Assembly: GCA_016704305.1 (NCBI GenBank)
Contig: JADJAL010000011.1
Span: forward strand, 62,001-126,000
From: Haliea sp.
GTDB taxonomy: Bacteria; Pseudomonadota; Gammaproteobacteria; Pseudomonadales; Halieaceae
DNA length: 64,000 nucleotides
Reading direction: 5' to 3'
Shown: one piece after another, positions 54,689 to 63,600 of the stretch
Layout of the letters: the number at the start of each line of letters is the position of its first letter
Numbering within the stretch: position 1 is the stretch's first letter
Notes under the pieces: model-generated
The model's input: the letters and a program-made list of their open reading frames with translations, nothing else
Database searches by the model: none
What the model was told of the DNA's origin: nothing
Program-made: the position numbers and the translations under genes

Positions 54689-55882
54689 TCAGAAGGGCAA
54701 TTCCACTTCTGCCGTCGCACTCAGGATCACGTCGCCGTCCTGCGTGGCCTGCGTCACTTTGACGACCACCACCGGCATGCCGTAGGGCGACATATCGATC
54801 TTGTCGATCACCTCGCCGTCAATGAACGTCACATCACCTTCGAAGGCCGGGCTGCGGAAGCTGGATTTGGAGTGCCAGATATAGCCGTTGTGGCCAGCCC
54901 AGTAGGCGACATAATCGTGGAACCAGGCGCTCATGGAGATACCGTAGCCGTAAGCACCACCCATGCCGACTTTCTCCGCCTTGTCGGCATTGATGTGACC
55001 GCTGGACGGGCCGTGGAACAGGCCATCGCCCATGCGCGGATCGACCTTGCGCGCCTCATAGTCATAGGTCATGTCCCCGGCAAAGCCGGCGTCTTCCATC
55101 GCGGGATCGTGCACGCCCTCCGGCACGTTCCAGCGCCACGTGCCCCAGACATTCTCGCGCGGCGAGCGGCGTTCCAGCGCGAACGTCACCACGGAATGCG
55201 GCCCGATGACGCGCCGTGGCAGCTTGTCGCCGACCTTGACCGCTGTGTAGTGCGGCGACACGCCCTCGCGATTGGACAGTATCCAGTCGAGGCGCACGCG
55301 ATTGACCTCCTCCAGTTCCTGCGACGTCCACTTCTTCGGCGTGCGCTGTGCCTTGTCATACATGCCGCGCTTGCGCGCTTCCTCGATCAGGTAGCGAATC
55401 GCGGTGGAACGCTCCTTGGCGACCAGCGCGCCGTGCTGGTTGCGATGCACGGTATCACCACGGGAAAACACCGTGGGCCCGGCGAACTTGGTGTCGGTGA
55501 TTTTGTAACCGTCAAAACGGCGCTGCTGCAACAACTTGTCGCCCGGTCGAATGGGCGCGCCATGGAACCACCACTCCTCGCCGCCGAAAATCAGGTGCGA
55601 ACCCGGTATTTTGCCGACACAGGCGGGATGGCAGCCGTGGCCGTAGTCCATCGCCACCGTGAACGACTGCGGCGCGACGATGCCGCCGAATCGGGATGCC
55701 TCGGCGAATTCCTGGTTCCAGTGCAGCGGGTTGGGGTAGTCCATCGCCTGCACCCAGCGCCGGATGTCCGTCGCGTAACACGGGTCCAGCATCTCGGCGA
55801 AGATCACCGGCTTGCCGACCCATTTGTCGACATCGCTCATGTCGAGTTGCACGGATTCTGCCTTGTCTGGTTGGGCGCTCAT
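54689..55882 (-). CDS. Double-hotdog MaoC-like acyl dehydratase (paralogue)
   Basis: A 397-residue paralogue of the protein at 6141-7349, with the same blocks: FGGEEWWFHGAPIRPGDK, FAGPTVFSRGDT, STAIRYLIEEARKRG, GLFHGPSSGHINADKAEKVG, AYGYGISMSAWFHDYVAYWAG and a C-terminal GDVTFIDGEVIDKI. Like its relative it precedes an acyl-CoA ligase with no gap. A plus-strand frame of 946 codons across this region is a GC-bias shadow. Expected role: enoyl-CoA hydratase in the same operon as the acyl-CoA dehydrogenases. Confidence 0.85.
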   Translation of the reverse strand: MSAQPDKAESVQLDMSDVDKWVGKPVIFAEMLDPCYATDIRRWVQAMDYPNPLHWNQEFAEASRFGGIVAPQSFTVAMDYGHGCHPACVGKIPGSHLIFGGEEWWFHGAPIRPGDKLLQQRRFDGYKITDTKFAGPTVFSRGDTVHRNQHGALVAKERSTAIRYLIEEARKRGMYDKAQRTPKKWTSQELEEVNRVRLDWILSNREGVSPHYTAVKVGDKLPRRVIGPHSVVTFALERRSPRENVWGTWRWNVPEGVHDPAMEDAGFAGDMTYDYEARKVDPRMGDGLFHGPSSGHINADKAEKVGMGGAYGYGISMSAWFHDYVAYWAGHNGYIWHSKSSFRSPAFEGDVTFIDGEVIDKIDMSPYGMPVVVVKVTQATQDGDVILSATAEVELPF

Positions 55883-55899
55883 GCGGCGGCTCTCCTTCG

Positions 55900-57000
55900 T
55901 TATAGTGTCTGTATTGACGCGCAGGTTGGCTGACAGCTCGCCAGGAACGCATCAGCAATACCCGTTTCGTAGCTGTCCGGCGCACGACCGAGGTGTTCAT
56001 TCAACAGCGCGCGCTTCAGGAACAGATGACAGTTGTGCTCGGACGTCATGCCGATGCCACCGTGCAGTTGCAGCGCTTCCTCCGCAACGGTCGCAAACGC
56101 GGCACAGGCCAACTGCTTCGCGGCCTTGCCGGCGAGCTCCGCAGACGCGATACCGTCGGCGCTATCCATCTGTTCACGCCCGAGACTGTCGAGTAGCAGC
56201 GCCTCGGCAGCTTCCGTCTGCGCTTTCAAATCGGCGCAGCGGTGTTTGAGCGCCTGGAACAACGCCAGCGGCCTGCCGAACTGGGTGCGCGCCTGCAGGT
56301 AGTCGACCGTCATCTGCAACAGCGCAGCCGCGCCCCCCACCGCATCGGCAGCCAGCAGAAAGTCGCGCTGCACGGCGAGCCGCATCGCGAGGGCTTGCGC
56401 CTGCGACCCGGAGGCGACGATGTGGTGCTCCTCAAGTTCTACGGCGTCGAATTGCAGATCGAACAAACGCCGCGTGGTGTCCCAGGTCGCACGCTCGATC
56501 ACTGTGACGCCGGGCTGTGCAGTGGCCACCAGTCCGACGTGTTCGCCGTTAAGTGTGGACAGCAGAACGTGACTGGCATTGTCGGCGGAGGGCACGGCGA
56601 GCAGCGTGCCCGTCAGCAGCAAGGCACCTCGACTATCGCGCTGCACATTGAGCGCGCAATCCGCCAACGGCACCGCCACGTAAATCTCTCCAGCGGTCAA
56701 ACGCTCCAGCCACTGCACCTTGTCGGCGAGCGCGCCGTGTGCGAGCGCCTCGATGGCCAGCACCGCAGGCAAAAACGGCACCGTGGCCAATTGCCTGCCC
56801 AGTTCGACCTGCAGTGCGCAGGCACCGGCCAGCCCCATGCCCAGCCCACCCAGCTCCTCGGTGGTCGAAATCATCAGCCAGCCGAGATCGGCAATCCGTG
56901 GCCAGCTGGCCGCTTCGTCCGCGGCAAGCCCAAGCCCGGCTAGCACCCGCCGGGCGGAATCCTGTAACTCTCTCACGTCATTGTTCATATGGGGAATCAT
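55900..57000 (-). CDS. Acyl-CoA dehydrogenase, FadE-type partner subunit
   Basis: A 366-residue flavoprotein with LGWLMISTTEELGGLGMGLAG near the start and the C-terminal block LQLHGGIGMTSEHNCHLFLKRALLNEHLG. It lacks the SNEIQRNIIAERMLG element that its neighbour has. The ATG at 56998-57000 overlaps the neighbour's TGA by one base (TGATG), so the pair is translationally coupled. Adjacent FadE pairs in steroid degradation are known to form alpha2beta2 heterotetramers, which is the likely arrangement here. Confidence 0.87.
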   Translation of the reverse strand: MIPHMNNDVRELQDSARRVLAGLGLAADEAASWPRIADLGWLMISTTEELGGLGMGLAGACALQVELGRQLATVPFLPAVLAIEALAHGALADKVQWLERLTAGEIYVAVPLADCALNVQRDSRGALLLTGTLLAVPSADNASHVLLSTLNGEHVGLVATAQPGVTVIERATWDTTRRLFDLQFDAVELEEHHIVASGSQAQALAMRLAVQRDFLLAADAVGGAAALLQMTVDYLQARTQFGRPLALFQALKHRCADLKAQTEAAEALLLDSLGREQMDSADGIASAELAGKAAKQLACAAFATVAEEALQLHGGIGMTSEHNCHLFLKRALLNEHLGRAPDSYETGIADAFLASCQPTCASIQTL

Positions 57001-58199
57001 CAGCGCGCCGTCATCTGCCACGAGCGCGGCTCGCGCGGCATGCCCAGCATGCGTTCGGCGATGATATTGCGCTGGATCTCATTGCTGCCGCCGGCAATGG
57101 ACCAGTTGAAGGAATTGATGAAATCGACCGGCCAGTTGCCGGTTTCCTGCGTGGCACCGCGCATGAAGCCACGGTCGTATTGTCCTGCGAGCCCTGCGAT
57201 GCGGCTACCCAGCAGGCTGAACTCGCGCAGTGTCGTGGCGTAATACAGTTTGACGACAGACGCATCGCCAGCCGCCTCCTCGCCGGAAATGCGCTTCAGC
57301 AGGTAGCGATCCGCCAGCGCGCAGGTGGCATCGACCCTGGCGATCAATCTGCCCAGGTCGCGGCGCAGCGCGGCGTCCTGCTCGCGACCGCTGTCACGCA
57401 TCTGCGCGGCGATCAACGGTAGCGCATAGCGCATGCGGTGGCTCAACTCGACCAGCGTAAGCCCGCGCTCCGAGGCCAGCGTCGCCTGCGCCACGGCCCA
57501 ACCCTCGCCCTCCTCGCCGATGCGCTCCTCAATCGGCACCTCGACATCGTCGAAGAATATCTCGGCAAATTCATCGTCGCCGGTAATCTGCGCGATCGGC
57601 CTGACCGTCACGCCCGGGGCGTGCATATCGACCAGCAGGTAGGTCAATCCGGCCTGCGGAACCTCGGCCTTGCTGGTCCTTGCCAGCAGCAGGCAGCGGT
57701 CGGCGTACTGCGCCATCGTCGACCACGTCTTCTGGCCATTGATCACGTAGTTATCGCCGCGACGCTCAGCACGGGTTTTCAACGAGGCGAGATCGGAACC
57801 CGCATTGGGTTCGGAGAAGCCCTGGCACCAGATTTCACCCGCAAGGATTTTCGGCAAATATGTCTGGCGCTGCGCGTCGGAACCGCACTCCAGCAAGGTG
57901 CACGCCGCGTGGTACAGCGCGACAAAAAACAGGATCAGGCGCGGCGCATCGGCGCGGGCGACCTCTTCGTAAATCACTTTCTGGTCTGCCAGAGAGCGCC
58001 CGCCGCCGGGCCATTCACTGGGCCAGTGCGGCGTCGCATAACCGGCAGCGGACAGCTTCCCAAACCACTGCCGCTGCAGTTGCACGAAGGCCGCCTGCTC
58101 GGAGTTGGTCATCGCCTGGCGCCAGCCCACGGGCACATTCGCCTGCAGCCAGGCGCGCACTTGCTGTCGCAAAATTTGAGCAGAATCCTCTGCAACCAT
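57000..58199 (-). CDS. Acyl-CoA dehydrogenase, FadE-type catalytic subunit
   Basis: A 399-residue dehydrogenase from ATG 58197-58199. WCQGFSEPNAGSDLASLKTRA and TYLLVDMHAPGV are the FAD and substrate regions, FAEIFFDDVEVP follows, and the C-terminus carries FNWSIAGGSNEIQRNIIAERMLGMPRE, the FAD-contacting end of complete subunits. It makes the first alpha,beta double bond in an acyl-CoA side chain. The Rieske ferredoxin gene lies 46 bp upstream in the same orientation and the MaoC hydratase two genes downstream gives the next step. Confidence 0.9.
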   Translation of the reverse strand: MVAEDSAQILRQQVRAWLQANVPVGWRQAMTNSEQAAFVQLQRQWFGKLSAAGYATPHWPSEWPGGGRSLADQKVIYEEVARADAPRLILFFVALYHAACTLLECGSDAQRQTYLPKILAGEIWCQGFSEPNAGSDLASLKTRAERRGDNYVINGQKTWSTMAQYADRCLLLARTSKAEVPQAGLTYLLVDMHAPGVTVRPIAQITGDDEFAEIFFDDVEVPIEERIGEEGEGWAVAQATLASERGLTLVELSHRMRYALPLIAAQMRDSGREQDAALRRDLGRLIARVDATCALADRYLLKRISGEEAAGDASVVKLYYATTLREFSLLGSRIAGLAGQYDRGFMRGATQETGNWPVDFINSFNWSIAGGSNEIQRNIIAERMLGMPREPRSWQMTAR

Positions 58200-58245
58200 G
58201 CAATCTCTCACTGTGTATGCTGTGCTCTGGGTTCTGGGTAAGGGG

Positions 58246-58569
58246 CTAGATTTTTACTTCAATCCAATCGTCCACCACGCGCACTTCGTATACCGCTATG
58301 GGTTTGGTGGCAGGCAGATCGAGCGCTGCACCGGTTTCCAGGTCGAAGCGCGCACCGTGCACCGGGCAGGTGATCCTGCAATTGCGCACTCGCCCGTTAA
58401 ACAGCGGTTTGAACTGGTGTGAGCATATACCGGACACCGCGAACAGGCGATCCGTCACATTGCTCTTCACGTTGCACACAAGCACCCAGGTCTCGTTGAT
58501 TTTGAGGGCCTTCTTGCCGCCTGGCGGCACCTCATCGAGCTTGCAGAACCGCGTAAAGTTTGCCTGCAA
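58246..58569 (-). CDS. Rieske-type [2Fe-2S] ferredoxin
   Basis: A 107-residue Rieske ferredoxin. Ligands are Cys49-x-His51 (GICSHQ) and Cys68-x2-His71 (TCPVHGARF), and the end reads AVYEVRVVDDWIEVKI. ATG 58569 is 3 bp after the stop of the Rieske oxygenase, so the two form one functional unit with the ferredoxin delivering electrons to the oxygenase. A reductase is not adjacent; the one at 28257 is a candidate. Confidence 0.93.
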   Translation of the reverse strand: MQANFTRFCKLDEVPPGGKKALKINETWVLVCNVKSNVTDRLFAVSGICSHQFKPLFNGRVRNCRITCPVHGARFDLETGAALDLPATKPIAVYEVRVVDDWIEVKI

Positions 58570-58572
58570 GGT

Positions 58573-59985
58573 TTACGCCCCGCCCTGCAGGTACTTGTCG
58601 ATCGCGCGCTCGAAGTGCCGGACACGGATTTCCTGGTAATTCCCCAGCGTGATGCCGGGCTTCGCGCTCGCCTCGAGCCCTTCCTGCTGCAGCAGCAGGT
58701 TATCCGTATCCTGGTCGAGAATCGCGCCAAAACCCGGGTCCATGCCCTCGGCCTCGGTGAAGGATTGATCGTCGTCGAGATAGACCGTCTCGACCGGCTC
58801 AGGTCGAATGCCATCGACGGGCAGCGGGCGCAGGAAGAACACCTCGTAGATACTCTTGCGGTGGTCGTCGCGGTCCGGCCGGAAGCGGTACACCATCGGC
58901 AGGGAAATACCCGGAAACAGGAACGTGTTCGGGAACAGGGTGTACGAGAAGCAGTCGAGAAGCTCCGCGTCCGAGACGCCGCTGAGGTCCGTGTTCGTCC
59001 CCTGTTCAAACATCACGCGCATGATATCGGCCATGCGCTGGCGAGCGGTCTCGCCGGGGGCGAGTGTACGATCCGCACCGCCGAGCATGGAGCTGTCGCC
59101 GATGGTGAACTGGTCGAGGATGTCCTGCTCCGTGTACTGGCCGCGTAGGTGCGGGCTGAGCACGCCGAGCGACGAGATAAAGCGGTTCACGTGCTCGCCG
59201 TAAATGTCGTACTGGGAGTTGGCATCCGCGTTGGAGACAGCCACTTGCGGGTGCGTGTGAATGACGTGGTACGCCTCCATGAAAGCCTCCATGTTCAGCT
59301 TCCAGTTGGCGGGAATTTTTTTCACCACGTGGCAATAGATATAGCGATTCTCAAGTCCCCACTCATTGATATGCGCCATGAACTCGGGGCCAAAGTACTC
59401 GGCCAGCGCAGGCGCGCCGTGATCCATGTTGATAAAGACGAAGCCGGCCAGCCGCTCCACTTTGGCCTGCGGCAGCGAGAACTTCCCTGCGTCCACATGC
59501 GGGAAATCCCAGGCGCAGACGCTCTCCTTCAGGCTGCCGTCCAGGTGCCAGCTCCAGCCGTGGAAACTGCACTGGAATTCACTCGCGCAGCCGTCGGTAC
59601 CGGACGGGCGCAGCTTGGTGCCGCGGTGCAGGCAGGCGTTGTAATACGCGCGCACGTCGTCCTTCGCGACACGGGTGACGATGAACGAGTGCCGGCCGAT
59701 ATCGTAGACGTAATAATCGCCCACCTCAGGAATATGCTCCTCGCGACAGGCAAACTGCCAGGTGCGGTTCCAGAGGGTGTCAAACTCGCGTTTGGCGAAG
59801 GCGGGATCGATGTAGCGATCGATGGAGATGTCCTCGTCGCCGAGGAATTCATAGGATTCACAGCGCACCCACGCAGGCGCCGCGACCCGGTCGCGCGCGA
59901 TGATGTCCTGCGTGCTGGGTTCCTGCGGACACCGGGCTGCTCCCGGGGGGAGTGCCTGCGCTATTTCCAGTGACTGATTGCCCAT
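58573..59985 (-). CDS. Rieske non-heme iron oxygenase alpha subunit
   Basis: A 470-residue ring-hydroxylating oxygenase. Rieske ligands are Cys118-x-His120 and Cys139-x2-His142 (CLHRG and CSFHGW). The mononuclear iron site is in NWKLNMEAFMEAYHVIHTHP, with His240 and His245; the bridging acidic residue before it is Glu. No beta-subunit gene is next to it, as in ferredoxin-linked single-component oxygenases such as KshA-like or demethylase-like enzymes. ATG 59985 is divergent from the VOC gene at 60153. The product would enter the downstream CoA-dependent steps. Confidence 0.92.
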   Translation of the reverse strand: MGNQSLEIAQALPPGAARCPQEPSTQDIIARDRVAAPAWVRCESYEFLGDEDISIDRYIDPAFAKREFDTLWNRTWQFACREEHIPEVGDYYVYDIGRHSFIVTRVAKDDVRAYYNACLHRGTKLRPSGTDGCASEFQCSFHGWSWHLDGSLKESVCAWDFPHVDAGKFSLPQAKVERLAGFVFINMDHGAPALAEYFGPEFMAHINEWGLENRYIYCHVVKKIPANWKLNMEAFMEAYHVIHTHPQVAVSNADANSQYDIYGEHVNRFISSLGVLSPHLRGQYTEQDILDQFTIGDSSMLGGADRTLAPGETARQRMADIMRVMFEQGTNTDLSGVSDAELLDCFSYTLFPNTFLFPGISLPMVYRFRPDRDDHRKSIYEVFFLRPLPVDGIRPEPVETVYLDDDQSFTEAEGMDPGFGAILDQDTDNLLLQQEGLEASAKPGITLGNYQEIRVRHFERAIDKYLQGGA

Positions 59986-60152
59986 ACGTCTTCTCCCATG
60001 CCTTCCACAGCATTATGCCACCCGCCTGCAAATGCCAAAATGACTGTGAACGCACACCCATTTGCCTGCTTCCACAGGCTTCCTGAAACGGGTGTGCAAG
60101 GCCGCTAAACTGCACTAATCTTCGCTTTTTCACAGCGTTGGGAGACAACTTA

Positions 60153-60629
60153 ATGATTCGGGGCATACATCACGTCGCGGTGCACGTTCACGACCTCGAC
60201 CGCATGATCGATTTTTACCGTCAGGCCTTTGGTTTTGAACTGGTGGGCGAAGCGTTCGACTGGAGCAACAATGCATTTATCGACTCCATCGTGGACGTGC
60301 CCAACTCGGCCGCGCGCGGCGCGATGTTGCGCGCGGGCACCTGCTATCTCGAAATGTTCCAGTACAGCCAGCCTGCGCCCCGCTCCGACCAACCACTGCA
60401 ACCCTACGACAAGGGCTACACGCATTTTTGCGTGGACGCGACGGACATCGAGGAGGAGTACACACGGCTCAAGGCCCTGGGCATGACCTTCAGCCAACCA
60501 GCGCCGATCGATGTCGGCCACGTGAAAACCATTTACGGCAGGGACCCGGAAGGCAACCTGATCGAGATCCAGCAGACGGCGGAGCATTGCGAGTTTCCGT
60601 TGGCGGCGTTGCCACCTGTCATCCGCTAG
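60153..60629 (+). CDS. VOC/glyoxalase superfamily protein
   Basis: A 158-residue two-repeat vicinal-oxygen-chelate protein. IRGIHHVAVHVHDLDRMIDFYRQAFGFELV begins with a metal-binding His; the second repeat has GYTHFCVDATDIEEEYTRLK and DPEGNLIEIQQ with the final metal Glu. I choose ATG 60153 because GGAGAC lies seven bases before it. It may be an epimerase (methylmalonyl-CoA-like), a lyase or a dioxygenase. The IOR-like gene follows 3 bp after the stop. Confidence 0.87.
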   Translation: MIRGIHHVAVHVHDLDRMIDFYRQAFGFELVGEAFDWSNNAFIDSIVDVPNSAARGAMLRAGTCYLEMFQYSQPAPRSDQPLQPYDKGYTHFCVDATDIEEEYTRLKALGMTFSQPAPIDVGHVKTIYGRDPEGNLIEIQQTAEHCEFPLAALPPVIR

Positions 60630-60632
60630 CCC

Positions 60633-63600
60633 GTGACCAAATCCGTCACCACCCTCAACGACAAATACCTCCAGAGCAGCGGGCGCGTGTTCATGTCCGC
60701 GAACCAGGCGCTGGTGCGTTTGCCGCTGGAGCAGGCGCGTCGCGACCGCGCGGCGGGCCTGGCCACCGCCGGCTACATTTCCGGCTATCGCGGCTCGCCG
60801 CTGGGTGTGTACGACTCGGCGCTGTGGGGCGCGCAGCAACTGTTGGACGAGCACAACATCGTGTTCCAGCCCGGCCTCAACGAGGAACTCGCCGTCAGCG
60901 CGATTCGCGGCACGCAGCAACTGGCGTGGTTCGGCGCATCGAAATTCGAAGGCGTATTCGGGCTGTGGTACGGCAAGGGCATCGGCGTCGACCGCGCCTG
61001 CGAATCGCTGAAGCTGGGCAATTTCGAAGGCAGCGCGGCGCAAGGCGGATTTCTGGTGGTGGCCGGCGACGACCACGGCGGCAAGTCGTCCGACAGTGCG
61101 CACCAGTCAGAGCACACGCTGATGGCGGCGATGGTGCCGATCCTGTATCCGTCGACGGTCGGTGAACTCATCGAGTTCGGGCTACTGGGCTGGGCCATGT
61201 CGCGCTACAGCGGGTGCTATGTCGGCCTCAAGGCCGTCACCGACTCGCTGGACATCTCCGCGACTGTCGACCTGCCCGACCCGTACCGTGCTTACCAACT
61301 CCCCAACGACGTGCAACTTCCTGCAGAGGGCCTCAATCTCAAACAGAACCTGCCGCCGCTGGTGGAAGAGTCGTCGCTGGTGAATCACCGCCTGCCGGCC
61401 GCCACCGCGTTCGCCAGGGCCAACGGCATCGACCGCGTGGTGATCGACGGCGAGCTGCACAACCTCGCCATCGTCAGTGCCGGCAAAGCGTATCTGGATG
61501 TGCGCCAGGCGCTGGTGGACCTGGGGCTGGACGAGGCAACCTGCCGCCGATTGGGTGTGCGCCTCTACAAGCCCGGCCTGGTCTGGCCGATGGACGGTAT
61601 TCGGCTGTGCGAGTTTGCAGCGTCCTCCCGCGCGGTACTGGTGGTGGAGGAAAAGCGGCCGGTGATGGAGGATCAAATCGCTCGCCACCTGTACGACATG
61701 CAAGCCGCCCAGCGCCCTGCCCTCGCCGGCAAGCAGGATCTGCGCGGCGCCGCGCTGCTGCCATCGGTGGGTGAACTGACGGTCGGCGCGGTACGCGACG
61801 CGATAAAAATCCTGCTCGATCAACTCGGCATACAGGACACGGGTGTCGACGCGCGGCATGCGAAGTTCAGCGCGCTGCACGCACAGGCGTTGACGGTCGG
61901 CGCCGACGCGGTGCGCCCGGCGTATTTCTGCTCGGGCTGCCCGCACAACACCAGCACGAAAATTCCCGACGGCTCACAGGCCATGGGCGGCATCGGCTGC
62001 CACGGCCTGGTCGCAGTGGTGATGGACCGCAACACAATGCAGTTCCTTCCCATGGGCCACGAGGGTTCGGGTTGGAATGGCGTGAGCCAGTTCGTCGACA
62101 TGCCACACGTATTCCAGAACATGGGCGATGGCACGTATTCGCATTCCGGCATACTCGCGATTCGCGCGGCGGTGGCCGCTGGCGCAACGATTACCTACAA
62201 GGTGCTGTACAACGACGCCGTGGCGATGACCGGCGGCCAACCCGTCGAGCTGCACATCACGCCCGTGGACATGGTCAGGCAGTTGCTCAGCGAGGGCGTG
62301 CGACCGGTGCACCTGGTGTCCGACCATCCGGAAAAGTACGCCGGTATTGCGCTGCCGCAGCACTCAAGCGTGCATCACCGCGACGACATGGACCGCCTGC
62401 AACGCGAGCTGCGTGAAATGCCGGGCGTCACCGCCATTGTGTATGAACAGACCTGCGCCGCCGAACTGCGCCGCCGCCGCAAACGCGGCCTGGCGGAAGA
62501 ACCACGGCAGCGCGTGTTCATCAACCCGGAGGTGTGCGAAGGCTGCGGCGACTGTTCGGTGCAATCCAATTGCATCAGCGTAGTGCCGCTGGAAACCGAA
62601 TTCGGGCGCAAGCGCAGGATCGACCAGTCCACCTGCAACAAGGATTACAGTTGCGTGAACGGCTTCTGCCCGTCGTTCGTGACCGTCACGGGCGCGACAA
62701 TCGCCGTGCGCACCGGCGGCGATAGCGAACGCCTGGACCAGTTGATCTCCACCCTGCCCGATCCGCAGGTGCTGCCGATTACCGCCGCTGGCTACAACAT
62801 CCTGGTGGCAGGCATCGGCGGTACCGGCGTCCTCACGATAGGCGCGTTGCTCGGCATGGCGGCACATCTCGAAGGCAAGGGCAGTTCCATCCTGGACATG
62901 ACCGGCATGGCGCAAAAAGGCGGCTCGGTCACCAGCCATATCCGCATCGGCAACGACCCGCACAGATATTCACCGCGCGGCTGAGCGAAGGCATGACGGA
63001 CTTGCTGGTGGCCTGCGACATGATCGTCGGCAGCGGGGCCCGCAGTACTGAAAACCGTGCGCCGGGCCATACCGCGGCAATACTGAACACCGATGTCGCA
63101 CCGACGGGACAGTTCCAGTCCAACAAGGCGATCGACCTGGTGAGGCAGCGCGGCTGCGCCAGGCGATTATCGCCGCGATGGACGGTGGCGAGGTCTTCGA
63201 ACTCCCGGCCAGCAGGCTCGCCACAGAACTCACCGGCGACAGCATCGCCACCAACATACTGATGCTGGGCTACGCGGCGCAAAAAGGTCTGCTGCCGCTG
63301 TCCAGCGCATCGATCGAGGAAGCCATCCGCCTGAACGGCACGTTCGTGCAAGGCAATTTGCGCACTTTCAACCTCGGTCGCCTGGCCGCGCACGATGCCG
63401 GCGCACTGGCGACAGCACTGGGAGGCGACGCCACGCCAGTGCGCCTGGACACCACCGACGAGGTGCTGGCCAGTCGCACACAGCTGCTCACCGATTACCA
63501 GAACGCGGCGTACGCCGAGCGCTACAGCGCATTCGTGCAGGAGATTCGCCGCCGCGTCAGCGTCCATTCATTGCCCGATGGCGAGGCGTTTGTGCGCGCG

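Noticed and set aside
53093..55933. A 946-codon open frame on the plus strand
   Set aside because: It is antisense to the ligase and MaoC genes, which have clear family motifs. Its translation is rich in Arg/His/Ala without any domain, as expected for a GC-bias shadow.
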